Assembly: GCA_028622995.1 (NCBI GenBank)
Contig: JAJQJQ010000032.1
Coordinates: forward strand, 744,001 to 808,000
Length of the DNA: 64,000 nucleotides
From: Panagrolaimus kolymaensis
Lineage: Eukaryota > Nematoda > Chromadorea > Rhabditida > Panagrolaimidae
Direction: 5' to 3'
This document shows positions 47,875 through 59,784 of the stretch, piece after piece. Position 1 is the stretch's first letter, and each line of letters begins with the position of its first letter. The notes beneath the pieces were generated by a model. That model saw nothing but the letters and a program-made list of their open reading frames with translations. It made no database searches and was not told the DNA's origin. A program made the position numbers and the translations under genes.

Positions 47875-49498
47875 CTAGTAAGAACTTTTGGGTTCAATGG
47901 TTGCAAATCTGAATATTCTTGGTCGAAAAGTTGTTGCTTGAGCATTAAAGGATGAAGGAGCTCGTCTCCTATCATGACTAACTTCACGAAGTCTCTCAAA
48001 TCGGAATGAAGTTGTGCCGTCGCTAGTTTTACCTTCCTAAAAATTTTATGTTTTTAAAATTCAGTAGAAAACAATAAGGAATTTTACCTTTTTATGAAGC
48101 TTGATTTCATTTTCAATTTTATCAAAATCATTACCAAATGTTGGAATGTTTGAAACTGAAAAACAAAAAATAAATTCTACCTTTAACAACTTTTCGACGA
48201 GATATTTATTTGTTTGCTGTTTCTTAATGACAAAAGAAAATATGTACCTGAGATGCAATAGAATCCATTATTATCCTTTCTTGAATCTGCAGTTTTAAGA
48301 TAAACCACATCAAATTCATCTTCATTTCCATCTGATGAAGCATGAATATTTGCAGCGGCACAATTCATTTGCATACATTTTCGTGCTGCATCTGCTACTG
48401 ATGTTTCTTTTGCTTGAATTATAACTATTCCCGTGCATACTTGATTGTTGTATGTGAAGAATGGATCAGGTTTTCGATCTTCAAGAGGCTCTTTTAAAAC
48501 TGCAGCATATTCTTGAGATGAATGTTTATAAATACCCGCTGTTGGTGGTATTGTAGTCGTTGTTACTGGGAAAGTATATGTTGGAGTCGGTGATGGATAT
48601 GTTTGAGTCGTTGGTGAAGGAAGTTTTTGAATTGGTAACGTCATTGGTTGGATTTCTTGTGTGTAATCATCGCTTCCATTCTCTTCGGTATCTTCTGTTG
48701 GAGGATCTTCAGGTGGTGGAGCTTTGATTGAGCCAGATTCGAATCGAGCGACGGATTCACTATTTTCAGATCGATAATTTTCTCGATAAGCGGTTTGATC
48801 AATTCGACCTTTGCCATTGGGGCTTACACCAACAATTATATTTCGAATTGTCTCATGATATGATTCAACTTTGGGAGTAACAGGATTTTGTGGAGGTTGT
48901 TGTGAAGCTTGAGGTGGCTCTGGAGTTGATGCTTCTTGAGGTTGAGAAGGTTGTTGTGGTAATTCGTTTGATCCAGCTTGATTGAGATCAAGCATATGAA
49001 GATATTGTTGTGAAGGATATTGTCCTTGTGAACTTGTTGATGGTGCTGGTGGAGCAGCTGCAGCTGAATTTGAAATGCCTGGTAAATAAATATTTGGTGG
49101 TTGATATTCTTGCACTGGTGGTTGAGGTTGATATTCTGGAGCTGGTGGTTGTGGTGGAGGAGGAGGAAGTGGTGGTTGATATTGGGCGGGAGGAGCTTGA
49201 TAAGCTGATTGCTGATATTCTCCTGAAGGTTGCTGTTGATAAGCATCTGAAGAGGAGAATTAAGCAAACTTAAAAAAGTAAAAGATAAAGCTCACTATCA
49301 TAGGAAAACGATTGACTAACAGGTGAACATGGACCACAATTAGGTTGAGCAGCACAATCACAACCACGAACGCCTAAAATTAATTTTTTAAAAAACAAAC
49401 GAAATTAAAATTCTTCTCTCACCACTGGGCAAACATCCATGTCCAACAGTGATTAAACCAATCAAGTTAAAAAGTATCTTCAAACCTATCCTTAGCAT
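47875..49498 (-). CDS. Secreted Pro/Gln-rich protein with Cys motifs (cuticle or matrix type)
   Basis: Exons 49498-49423, 49373-49296, 49246-48248, 48155-48088 and 48036-47875 give 460 residues. A signal peptide (MLRIGLKILFNLIGLITVGH) is followed by a compact Cys cluster (RGCDCAAQPNCGPCSP), then a long low-complexity stretch of Gln, Pro and Tyr repeats (QYQPPLPPPPPQPPAPEYQP). A C-terminal region has several Cys (VCTGIVIIQAKE, CMQMNCAAAN, FYCISG) that may form a PAN-like disulphide fold, and the tail is basic. The composition suggests an extracellular matrix or cuticle-associated protein. I do not recognise a named orthologue. Confidence 0.75.
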
Positions 49499-50394
49499 TT
49501 TGAGATTTAAAAAATTCTTTTTTCGTCAAAAGTTTTGAAATTTATCTCCTTTCTAATTCTCACTTTTCTTATTTATTTTTTCTTCCCAAAAATAAGAAAT
49601 TGGTGGTTGTTAACGTTTTTCTTTAAACAAAAAAATAAATCCTCAACCGTTCAAAGAGGACAAAAGTTCCGGATCGTCGCTTTTCAACTTTTTTGAAAAA
49701 AAAGGTGTCTTATAAATGGGTTTTCAGAATATGTACGCTCAATTGCATCCTTCATTCATTTTCCTCCCCGCCTTTAGTTAAAGGCTGAAAAATGCCAAAA
49801 TGAAAGTTAAGAAGACTAGGTCATTGAAAAAGAAATGTGTATGATGAATGTGAAAAACACAAGAAAGCAATAAGCATGATGATCATTTCCTTCAACAACA
49901 AAAAAAATTTATGACACATTTTTTAAGGATCAGAAAAAGGGGAAAAAAAGAAGAAGGTGAAGACAGCGGAAAAAGATTCTCCGTTTTTTTAAATGGCACA
50001 ATCAAAAAAGCAAATGAATCAGTTTTAATTGACCGGAAAAAAATATGAGAGTGAATGGGAAAGGAATGCAGAAAATTTGAAGACTGTAATTTTTCTTTTT
50101 AGCGAGCGAAAATACATATAACAAAATTGTTTTAAAAAAACGAAAATAAAGGCTGTTCGAATTTGAGGCAAGTATTTGAATTTTTGTTAATTATGTGATT
50201 GGCAACTCTTGTAACAACATTGATAAGTTTATTATCAACAACATAGTCTGTTTCCCATTCGTTGAACTTTGGAGATGAAAAGAACAAGGCAAACAGTAGC
50301 ATTAGCAATAAATTTTATATATAAATCTGTTTACCCGTTTATACATACTTAAATCAACAAATAAGATACAAAAGAATATAAGAATATAATATAT
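49499..50394. other. Spacer, no supportable gene
   Basis: About 0.9 kb of A+T-rich DNA between the secreted protein start and the DPH3 3' end; nothing recognised. Confidence 0.4.
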
Positions 50395-50701
50395 TCATGC
50401 AACCTTAGTTGTTTGAGCTGAAGAAGAAGTCATGGTTTCCATTTTGACAAATTTTTCCATATCATAAATAATTCTAACGATTAGGGAACAGCTGGGACAT
50501 GTAGCAACATCTTCGCCCATTTCAAGCATTTCTCTACATAAATTTTTAAGGATTACAAACATGGTCGATATATATAAAAGCTGTAGTAACTTACAAACTA
50601 ATTTCAAATCGATCACCACAAGGACAAGGAAAATGATAAAGTTGATTTTCTTCATCAAATTCAAAATCTTCTATTTCAACTTCATCGTGAAAAACAGACA
50701 T
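50395..50701 (-). CDS. DPH3: Diphthamide biosynthesis protein 3 (CSL zinc finger)
   Basis: Electron donor for the first step of diphthamide synthesis on elongation factor 2, also called KTI11. Exons 50701-50595 and 50533-50395 give 81 residues, the normal length. The iron/zinc-binding Cys pairs are intact ([11 protein letters not shown] and [16 protein letters not shown]), and the N-terminus [20 protein letters not shown] is nearly that of other animals. The intron falls between the two Cys pairs. Confidence 0.96.
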
Positions 50702-51419
50702 GCTTGAATAATTTACTTCAAAAGAATACTAGAAGCAAATTATGATGGTTGATGAAAGCAAAAGTGTTTCATAAACTTTTATGAAAAGCTAGCAATAAAC
50801 TTAATGGAGCAATCTCAAAACGAAAAATGAGGCATTATGAGTTGTGCAAAATTTTGCAATAGAACAAACTTAAAGTAAATAATAAGAAGGCCATATTATG
50901 GGTGATGAAGAAAAACTTTTTCTTCCTAGAGCAAGATATTTTATAAAAGTTAGAAGATTGACTAAATAATAATCAATATAATCAAAAAGAGTGGGCCAAA
51001 ACAAGAAAACTTTACCGAATCCATTAAATTTTGATCATAATTACGGCTCAGAATAAGAGTCGAGTTCATAAAATAATGCAAGCAAAGAAGAAAAAAACTA
51101 CAGAAAAAATCAAGTTTAAAAAAATGATAATAAAACAGTATTAAAATTAAGCATTTCGGTTAAAATTCATTGATGCGATAAATTTTCTATTTTCTTCGAA
51201 AAAAAAGAAGATTACTTTGAGCTCTAACCTTCATGTTTTTTGTGTGAAGCTTTTGCAAATAACACTTTTCTGAGAAAGCCTTTCCTAAAAATTTTATAAA
51301 CACTGCAAAATGGAAGTTTTAAAAAAGTGTTTTTGAAATTTGCATTTTTGAATTCAATCAAAAGAGAGTAATTGTCATAAAACTTTTAGTTAGTCTTTTG
51401 CATCTGCATCTCGATAAAA
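50702..51419. other. Divergent spacer
   Basis: About 0.7 kb between DPH3 and the next + strand gene; probably holds both promoters. No motif can be assigned by eye. Confidence 0.4.
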
Positions 51420-52646
51420 ATGGCTGATGAAGTTGCAGTCTCTGATTCAAAACTTCCAATTCCAAAAATTGAAGAAAAAATAAAGACTCCTCCAAAAAAT
51501 GATGTCGCTCCTGATCCTAAAAAAGGTAGTTTGTTTTCTTTGAACACATTAATATTTTTTCATTATTTTCAGAACAACCAAGTCAAGCTTTAGAAGAGCC
51601 TCCACTTTCATCTCAACGTATTAATCATGATAATCCAAATCTTATATCATCTGTGGATTCTTGCCAACAACGAAAAGGTTCATCAAGAAAGAAAATTCAA
51701 GATTTTATTAATACTCATAAATCTCGTGCTGCGCAATCATCTCGAAGGGCTAAATCATCACATCGAAATTCCAATGATAATCCATCAACGCCATCTGATA
51801 AAGGTGTAGGATCGAGTGGAGATTCCAAACATTCACCTCGAGGTTCATCATCTTCATCCAAGCGAAGGTTATCGTTTTTAAAGAAATCAGCAAAACAACA
51901 AAAATCAACAAAACAACAAACTTCATCTAAACGTAATCGAGCTTTTCGTCAACAAGTTTCCATGGAAAAACCAATCTCTGCTCAACCTATACCTCCAATG
52001 GAAGAAGAACGACCTCTTCAACAAATGGGTGTTAGTCATGTAAGTTTTTTTTCAACTTTGTTTTTGATGCAAAGAAGGAAGTGAAACTATCAGCATTGTT
52101 CAATCTTATCCATGTATGTACATATATTTTTTAGGTTGTTGTAAAAACTAAACTTGATCATAAACAACTTGAAGCTTCAATGAGAAAAAAGAATAAATGG
52201 TATAGATTTTGGTCGATTGTATGTGCAATGATTACTGCTTTCATTTTTATCGCTCTTATGTCTATCAATGCATATGGAATTCATAAAATATGGCAAATTT
52301 ATATTTTATATGGAAAAGAAATTGAATCCAATGCTTTAATTGAAAAAGAATGGAAGTTTAGAGAAGAAGCTTGCTTGAATACAAATGAAAAATCTTTAAT
52401 GTCACGAAAAGGGGTGAGTTCCATATTCCATATTGTTCTATAAAACTACTTTGAATTATTTTTTAGCGTTTAAAGGAAGAATTATCAAGATGTAAAAGAA
52501 ATTTTGTTTCAATAGAAGATTTAACATGGACGAATTGGAGTGATTGCAGAAATGGAAAAAAATATCGACATCGAAAAATTGAATATGGACAAGAAGCATT
52601 TGCATTGAATTTTGATTCTTTTGCTCAATTTGAAAATTGTATTTGA
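51420..52646 (+). CDS. Uncharacterised single-pass (type II-like) membrane protein
   Basis: Exons 51420-51525, 51573-52039, 52135-52413 and 52467-52646 give 343 residues. The first 200 residues are a Ser/Lys/Arg/Gln-rich, presumably cytoplasmic region (KHSPRGSSSSSKRRLSFLKK). One hydrophobic helix (WSIVCAMITAFIFIALMSIN) follows, and then a short region with four Cys, one in WTNWSDCRNGKK, which resembles the start of a thrombospondin type 1 repeat. There is no signal peptide. I do not recognise an orthologue. The first exon is too short to show as a long frame and was found by splice-site reading. Confidence 0.72.
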
Positions 52647-53350
52647 TTGAAATGAAATGTGTTTATTTGATTTTGATGAATTTGTAAAACAAAAAATAAG
52701 ATATCTGCATGTGGTTTCAGTTATAAATAAATTATGCTTAAAATGTTTTTTTGTTTAAATTGGTATCTCTAAGTTTTTGACAACCATTTAATGCTTAAAA
52801 AGAAGAGTAAAGTAAAGTAATTATGTTACAGTCAGCTTGTGATGGCTTGCTAAATATAAGAATCTAAGCAGATACATTATCATCCCAAATCATGTGTTTT
52901 TTTACTCAAACATTATGCTTTGATCTTGAATAAATACAACTGTAGCTCTTTTTTTGTTGATGTTTTGAACACTCCCATATTTTGACGCATTTAAGCAAAT
53001 TCAACAAAAGCTTTAGTTTTATTTTTTTCTTCATAATATTTATTCAAGCTGTAGAAACTTAAATACAAAAGCAAACGTAACAATTGCGAAGAGCATTTTA
53101 GCCTCAAAAAAAGGTGTGTGATAATTAAATAAAAAACGATACAAACAAAAATGGTTCAACGCATTTTCATATTATTCTAAAAGTGCAATACTGTGTTGTA
53201 TTCATTCATTCACACTTTTTTTCTTGAGTGCTTGAATCCTCCTTTTGATTTACCAATATTATTCCATCATCGTGGTCACCTAAATTTTAACAATATTAAA
53301 TTTTTTGAGTTTTATTATTTCATTTTGGTTGCTGCTTGCTTGCTTTTGGA
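52647..53350. other. Spacer, no supportable gene
   Basis: AATAAA near 52727 probably serves the upstream gene. A + frame at 53193-53381 is hydrophobic but overlaps the better small-peptide frame at 53351. Confidence 0.4.
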
Positions 53351-53482
53351 ATGGCTGAAATTCTTGAAATTGCAAATTTAGTTGGATTTTGCTTTCTCGT
53401 TTTATTAAATATTATAAATTTAATTTTGGGTTGCATTGTTGTAAGCAATGCCGCATGGCAATATGATAAAATTCATCGATAA
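53351..53482 (+). CDS. Small membrane peptide, 43 residues
   Basis: A single frame MAEILEIANLVGFCFLVLLN, continuing to a charged end (NAAWQYDKIHR). It has one hydrophobic helix of about 25 residues, a short acidic lead and a polar tail, followed by TAA and an AATAAA about 25 bp later. Those signals and the like-sized neighbour at 53663 support a real small gene. No family is recognised. Confidence 0.5.
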   Translation: MAEILEIANLVGFCFLVLLNIINLILGCIVVSNAAWQYDKIHR

Positions 53483-53662
53483 TTCTGTTCTTTTATTTGA
53501 CTTTCAATAAACTTTTTTTTTGGAAATTTTGTTTGTTTGTTTTTCAACGGCTTACCGTAACCCTATCTTACTTTTTTTCTTCTAAACTTTCTTAAATTTT
53601 ATTAAACTCTTGCCAGCTCTTTTACTCCTTCAAAAGTTAAAAATTTGGTAAAGGAAAAAATA

Positions 53663-53982
53663 ATGAAAAACTTCGCTCTTATTGGCTTAATTTGTAATGC
53701 GATCCTCATTATAATATCTTTCATTATTATGGCTCTCCTTGCAACATCAATCGGTTTAACAGATTGGGTTAATAATTGTTTTAAAGGTAGGATTTTTTCT
53801 GATTGGCATAATTGAAAGAAAAAACTTACACACTTTGAAATACGAAATTCTGGCTTTTTCTTTAATTATAAAATGTAAAAACATTCAAAAAAATTTTAGA
53901 TGCAACGAGTGGAGGTATTATCAATAATGTTCTCGGTAATAGTGATTGTGATGTTAGCCTTTTCTTGTATGGCAAAAAATAA
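53663..53982 (+). CDS. Small membrane protein, 68 residues, two exons
   Basis: Exons 53663-53786 and 53900-53982 join GT-AG in frame. The product starts MKNFALIGLICNAILIIISF, with a single long hydrophobic segment (signal anchor or signal peptide), followed by TDWVNNCFKDATSGGIINNV and a Cys-containing C-terminus. AATAAA elements lie downstream. A matching 112-bp intron with good acceptor argues it is genuine. It lies 180 bp after the 43-residue peptide, so the two may be co-transcribed. Unknown function. Confidence 0.55.
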
Positions 53983-54113
53983 ATAATTTTGAAGCAGTGA
54001 TTAAAGTAAAATGTTTATTAAAATTTGTAAATTTACTAATAATAAAAAAAATTTCACAAGACTATTTAGAAAATTTTGCGAGTATCGTTTTAATAGAGAG
54101 GAAAATTAATTTT

Positions 54114-54248
54114 TCATTCAATGGTTACTTCAATTTTGCGAAGTTTGTCTATTTTGCATTTGACTTTTAAAACATTTTTCGGTTCAAAGGTAGCTTTACA
54201 ATGTAGCTCATAGTTGTTGGTTGTTGATGAAGGCCATTGGCGATAAAA
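54114..54248 (-). other. Possible alternative 3' exon of the preceding gene
   Basis: A 45-codon frame (FYRQWPSSTTNNYELHCKAT, then basic residues and TGA) begins exactly at a ttttcag acceptor. It would join in phase to the upstream exon only through a weak GC donor near 54300, where Leu-Glu precedes GCAAAA. No GT donor was found. Confidence 0.3.
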
Positions 54249-54278
54249 CTGAAAAGTGGAAATGTAACAAAAATAAAA

Positions 54279-55238
54279 TTAAAATAAAGGTTTTGCCTCT
54301 AAAGAATTAATTGGGGAATCCAAAATAATTTCTTTTTCAAATTCAATGGGTAATTCTGTAAAACATTCAGCCACCATGTGTTTTTGATCTCCAGCTATTA
54401 GCTTTAATGAATATTCAATGGAATCTGATATATCAATGCAAGGTTCTCTTTTCGAGTTACTGGCCATTGGAGTTGCTGATTTATATAAAGCAATTGCTTT
54501 CAAAAGACTTCCTCTTCTATCTTCGCTATCATAAAATATCGGGTTTTCAAAAATATCATTACAAGCATCGTCATATTCGCCATTCGCAACAATAACAGCA
54601 TCAATTTTTTCTTCTTTCACTAATTTCCTTGCAAATCTTTTTAACGAAGCAATTTCAAATCCACTATTTTCAGTAATCATGGAATAATAATTTATCGGTT
54701 CAAATTTTATTATTCCAGACTTTGCTTCGACGCGTTGCAACAAATATCCAAAAGCTTCTGTTTTCCAAATTTCAACAATAGCTACTTTGAAACTTATAAA
54801 TATCTTTGATGGAGCCAAATCCAAATGTTCCAAACCTCCCAATAATCTTGTTGTTTCATACAAAACTAACTCAACTTTCTCAAATCCAGAATCAAGTGAA
54901 GCAGTTAGAATTGCTTGTTGAACTTCATCTGCCTGAGATTCAGTGACTTCAATCACAGTCGTTGCAAAGCTTATAAATTCCATAGATGTAAGTTGCTGTT
55001 TAAGATCGATGAATAAATTTATAGCTTCATGATAAGAGGAATTATAATCGTTTGATAAAACTGAAACTTACAGAAAAATGAGAATGATAGATTCTAGCAA
55101 AGATAAAGCGCTTTTTTAAATCTTATATATAAACTTACTCATGGATGTAAAAATTTCTGTTTTTTCTTTTGTTTCAACATTATAAACAATAGCTCGACCC
55201 CAAAATGGTTCAATTGCAAGCAACAATATTGATGCCAT
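54279..55238 (-). CDS. Unrecognised protein, possibly a remote Hsp70/actin-fold relative
   Basis: Exons 55238-55139 and 55060-54279 give 293 residues. The start MASILLLAIEPFWGRAIVYN and later segments (TTVIEVTESQADEVQQAILT, KLVKEEKIDAVIVANGEYDD, CIDISDSIEYSLKLIAGD) alternate strand and helix in a way that recalls the nucleotide-binding half of Hsp70-like proteins, but canonical phosphate-binding motifs are not evident. I would treat the function as unknown. A further frame at 54248-54114 after a ttttcag acceptor may be an alternative last exon. Confidence 0.65.
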
Positions 55239-55693
55239 TGTCAAAAATTAACTTCCACGAATGAAATTACCAAAAAAATCACAATTCTCACAGATGAACT
55301 TTTTTTTTATTTCCAACAACCAACAAGTAAGCAAGTTTTTGTTCGCAACAACGCGGTAAAAAAAATTCTATTCAGTCTGATAACATAAAAAATAGGCAAT
55401 TTCTTGTGATTTTTTTCTTTTTTTCTACTTAGTTGTTTCAGCTGCTAATATTTTTTTTGTTCTTTTTTTTTTTTGTGCTTCAAGCAAGCGAGTGATAAAA
55501 CAGGTTTAACGTGGAGGAAGAATAAAGAAAGGAAAAAACGTGAGAGTTCTTTTTTATTTTATTTTTATTTCAGATTGATGTTGTGGAGGTCGTCGGTCGA
55601 TATGTCGCCGCTATTGTGCACATTGAATTTTTGGTTCCAAACCTTTTTTATGTAACACAAAAAATTTGTAACATAGTGGAATGATTTTGTTTA
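55239..55693. other. Spacer upstream of the palindromic element
   Basis: T-rich; no supportable gene. Confidence 0.35.
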
Positions 55694-55701
55694 GCCAGTA
55701 T

Positions 55702-56777
55702 CAGCCCTGTAAGCAAACCGACATTTTTGTAGGTTGAAACCGACAGTTGTCGGTTTAGACCGACAAATTTTTTTCTCAGAAATGATGAAATTATGGATGA
55801 ATAATTAATTTTAAATTTTTCTGCGCTATTAATTTACTATAAAACACAATTTTGAGGTTGTCGGTCCAAACCGACACTTTTTGGGCCTTGTCGGTCCAGA
55901 CCGACAACTGTCGGTCTGGACCGACAGATGTTTTTTTGAACCGACAATAAATATTTTTGAAGGAGTTTCTCTATAAAATGATTAGAAAATACTTTAAAAT
56001 TAATTTAAAACATTATAAAAACCATCCATGCATCGATATCAACCATTTATGGTATTTATTGTATATCGTGTGCTATTTTGGTGTGTTTTAGTGACTCAAA
56101 AAAATAAAAATCTCCAAATTCCAAGTTTTTGGCTTACAATCATTTTTTCTACACTAATTTTGGGTCGTAGAATCCGAATTTGATAACAGATTGCCTACAT
56201 CTCTTGTTAATTTTGGAGTTAGGATTTTTAGAAATATGCAAATTTTGACTATCAATAAATCTTTTTTTAAAGCTAATCAAACACAAAAAATGATATCAAA
56301 TTCGGATTCTACGACCCAAAATTAATGTAGAAAAAATGATTGTAAGCCAAAAACTTGGAATTTGGAGATTTTTATTTTTTTGAGTCACTAAAACACACCA
56401 AAATAGCACACGATATACAATAAATACCATAAATGGTTGATATCGATGCATGGATGGTTTTTATAATGTTTTAAATTAATTTTAAAGTATTTTCTAATCA
56501 TTTTATAGAGAAACTCCTTCAAAAATATTTATTGTCGGTTCAAAAAAACATCAGTCGGTCCAGACCGACAGTTGTCGGTCTGGACCGACAAGGCCCAAAA
56601 AGTGTCGGTTTGGACCGACAACCTCAAAATTGTGTTTTATAGTAAATTAATAGCGCAGAAAAATTTAAAATTAATTATTCATCCATAATTTCATCATTTC
56701 TGAGAAAAAAATTTGTCGGTCTAAACCGACAACTGTCGGTTTCAACCTACAAAAATGTCGGTTTGCTTACAGGGCTG
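55702..56777. mobile_element. 1,076-bp palindromic (foldback) hAT-like element
   Basis: Two arms of exactly 484 bp (55702-56185 and 56294-56777) are inverse copies with very few visible mismatches, separated by a 108-bp loop. The ends are CAGCCCTGTAAGCAAACCG and its inverse. The flanking 8-mer GCCAGTAT is duplicated at 55694-55701 and 56778-56785. Both arms carry clusters of small palindromes of the form TGTCGGTC-AGACCGACA. Ends beginning CAG with an 8-bp duplication place it with hAT elements. It has no transposase frame, so it is non-autonomous. Confidence 0.92.
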
Positions 56778-56785
56778 GCCAGTAT

Positions 56786-58019
56786 ATATGTGTTTTAATT
56801 GCATTGCATTTTTTCTGTTCTTTCATTTGTCAGAAAGAAATAATGTTGGTAAATTTTGTAAAAAAAAATATGTATCATTTGGAAAGTTTTTTACTTTTTA
56901 CATCGCGTAATTCTCAAAATTAAATAACATAAAGCTTTTTATAAACCGTTGACGCAAACAAACTTGTAAATTAATGATGCCGATTGACTCATTCATGCAT
57001 AATACAAAAACTTTTTTTGACAAACCAAAAAAAATAACGACGAAAGAACGAATGGCAGTTGAATCAAAAAGAAAAATTGATTTTACAGCGTCCATTTTTG
57101 GAATATTGAAAAAGAAAATAGAAAATAAGAGAGAGGAGAAACGTGAAGGACGCCGCCTTTTTATTATCCGCTCCCTTTTTTTACCTGCACATTGGCTGGA
57201 GTAAATTGCACACTTTCAAATTAACCATTTTTGTGCATTCTTCATTTTCATTTCAAAACTGCTGATGTTGTTCTTTTTATGGGTTTTTTTTACAAGTTGC
57301 TTCTTTTTTTCATTTGTTTTCTAACATCTGTCTTTCTTCATTCGCTTTTACTTTAGCATTTAAAAAATATGTATGTAGCCTACAAAAAAAAATCAAAAAA
57401 TCGTCCTCAGATGGTAGTGCATAGATGTCGAATAATCACTATCTTTCAGAGATCTTGGTGATCTTGTTTCGTCACTGGACTTGTATGTGTCACCCACAAA
57501 GGAATCGAACCTTTCCTTCTCGACAGTCAACTGCGCTATCAACTGCGCTAAATTTGCAGTAAGATTTTGTTGTTGAATTGAAAGGCAAGGTTGAGGCTAT
57601 TTAGTGACCATTTTTTTAGTCTTCAATTTATTTCCTTATTTTTCTTTTAGAATTTATTAATTTTTTTTGTTAAAATTTCAAAATTAAAAAGATAACCAAA
57701 GAAAAAAATGTGCAATCGTTCTCTTTGTTTTTGCATTTTCTTTTGTTGTTGATGATCGATTTTTTTGTTAAATGAACGATAAAAAATAAGAAATACGGAA
57801 GAAAATATGAATGTCACCGCTGATGTTGCTGCGTAGCATGTTTACACGTGCGTCGTCCTCAATCCTTAAAAATTTCTTCAACTTAGAAGAAATTTCATTT
57901 TTTTTTAAATAAAAAATCATGACTCATCTTCGTGTTGTTTCCCTCGCTTTTCTCTTTCATTCATTTTTCGAAAGCTATACTTTTTTGTAATATTTTGTCA
58001 TTATTTTTTTGCAGCAAAT
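56786..58019. other. Spacer with tRNA-like relic
   Basis: About 1.2 kb. Only the tRNA-like sequence at 57491-57556 stands out; a ttgcag acceptor ends at 58014 just before the next gene's ATG. Confidence 0.4.
57491..57556 (-). pseudogene. tRNA-like relic with Pol III A and B boxes
   Basis: On the minus strand a D-arm (GCGCAGTTGATAGCGC) and a perfect T-arm (AAAGGTTCGATTCCTTT) are present, so box A and box B look intact. The interval between them is about 5 nt too short for a normal anticodon and variable region, and the acceptor ends do not pair. It is therefore a tRNA pseudogene or the head of a tRNA-derived SINE. Confidence 0.45.
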
Positions 58020-59784
58020 ATGTCAACTCCAGCAACCCCGCCATCGACACCGCTACCAACTACTCAAGCTCCACCACGACCACCCAAAATTCCACCACCT
58101 CCCAATTTGGATCCTCCTCCATATACTCCATATTCAGAACATGCAGCTCCATTACTCCCTTCAGCTGGAACATCGAGACCTGCTGCAGCTGTACAACCTC
58201 GACAACCATCATCCAATAGTTCTAATCCTCGAGTAGTTCATCCACCTGGAATTCGAAGATATTTACAATATTGCACAAAAAGAAATTGTCTTTTATTTTT
58301 AGCTATCCTTGGAATATTATTGATTCTTGGTTTTGGAGCGCATTTATGGCTTAATTCTGGCGAAGACGATAACGCCGTGATTATTCCATTAACCCACAAT
58401 AGTCGAAGTTTAGCTAAATTTCATATCCCTGATCAAAGAATTAGTTATGATGAAAATTCTGATTCAATTATTTTATCTAAATATCTAAAAGCTCAAAGAC
58501 AACTTCGAAGTGAAAAGTTGACAATTGAAGAATTTGATCTTGGATTTTTGTAAGCCTTAATTTTAGCTTTATAATAAATAAAAAAGAAGGAATGCTTTAG
58601 AGGTGCCACACATGATATTGATAGTGAGAATTATGAGGATTGCATGAGATTTAATGATAATGTAAGTTTACTTCATCACATTTTTTGAGATAAAGATAAA
58701 AGGAATTTTCGAAATTTTCGAAATGAAAATCGTGTAAACAAATTTTGCCTTTATGGATGTAATAATAGATAGCAATCATTTTATAGGTTTACTGCTGCTC
58801 AACTTCCCCTCATAGTCGGCATCATAAAACAGATTGTTGGGCTAAAAAAGGCGGTGAGTTTGTTTTCAAAGATGTCTTGTTTTATTTGATTTTTATTTAT
58901 TTATTTTAGAGGAAATCTTTCAATCCCATGCTGCTCATTATAGTTTTTCACCCGATTGGCAAAGTTTGGAAGATTCTGCAAGTGCCGTGATTCTTCATAA
59001 TTCTCAGCGCCATGCAATTTTACATGTTGATGCTAACAAGTAATTAATTCATAAATTACATATAAAATTTTAAATAAAAAGAGTAATTTTAGACTTTATC
59101 AAATTCAAGAAAATAAACTTCCAGAAGATTATAAATCCGTTGGATTCTTTTTCCCTATGGATACTTTAGAAGAATTAGATGAGCTTGTTCGAAGTGGACA
59201 AGAATTTAAAATTTGTGATTATTTATTATCATCTGATTCAATGACATATATGCTCAAAGATGAAGAATGTCGAAAAACTAGGTAAGGCGAAGCAATTAAT
59301 TCGCAAAAGAGATGTGAAACTTGGTTATACAAAAATAAAAATAAATGAGTGATATTCGAAGCGAGGATAAAGAGATCAAAAGAAGCAATTTTAACTTATT
59401 AAAAAATTCTAAGAAAATTATTACACTTTTAGATTTATGGTTGAATTTGAACTTTCCCACGTTAAATTCTGTTCAAATCCCCTTTATGATGCAGTTTTAC
59501 AATATGGACATTACAGAAATGAGGATTCTTTATCCTGGCATTTAAGAGTAAATTATTAAATTAATTATTTGAAGCCATTTATAATTTTTTCATTTTAGGT
59601 TAAATTTTATAGCAGTGATGTGCTATATGATGCTCGAGATTCCCTTCATGCGCCAAATGATAATTTAGCCTTCGATTGCAATAACGAGGTCATCGATTTA
59701 TATGTTCTCGGGGGACAACAAGTTGTCGAATTCAGTATTGAACTTCCAAATAGTGTTAATCCAAGATTTAGAGCTAAAATTTAA
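58020..59784 (+). CDS. Uncharacterised type II membrane protein with Cys-containing ectodomain
   Basis: Exons 58020-58549, 58601-58661, 58787-58853, 58910-59039, 59093-59281, 59433-59547 and 59599-59784 give 425 residues, all in phase. An 80-residue Pro-rich cytoplasmic segment (PPRPPKIPPPPNLDPPPYTP) contains potential SH3 and WW ligands, including PPPY. One helix follows (LLFLAILGILLILGFGAHLW), then an ectodomain with Cys at YEDCMRFNDN, VYCCSTSPH and TDCWAKKG and a beta-rich C-terminus ending FSIELPNSVNPRFRAKI. No signal peptide. I do not recognise the family. Confidence 0.8.

Noticed and set aside
57481..57556. Functional tRNA gene
   Set aside because: The anticodon and variable interval is too short and the acceptor arms do not pair, so it is called a relic.
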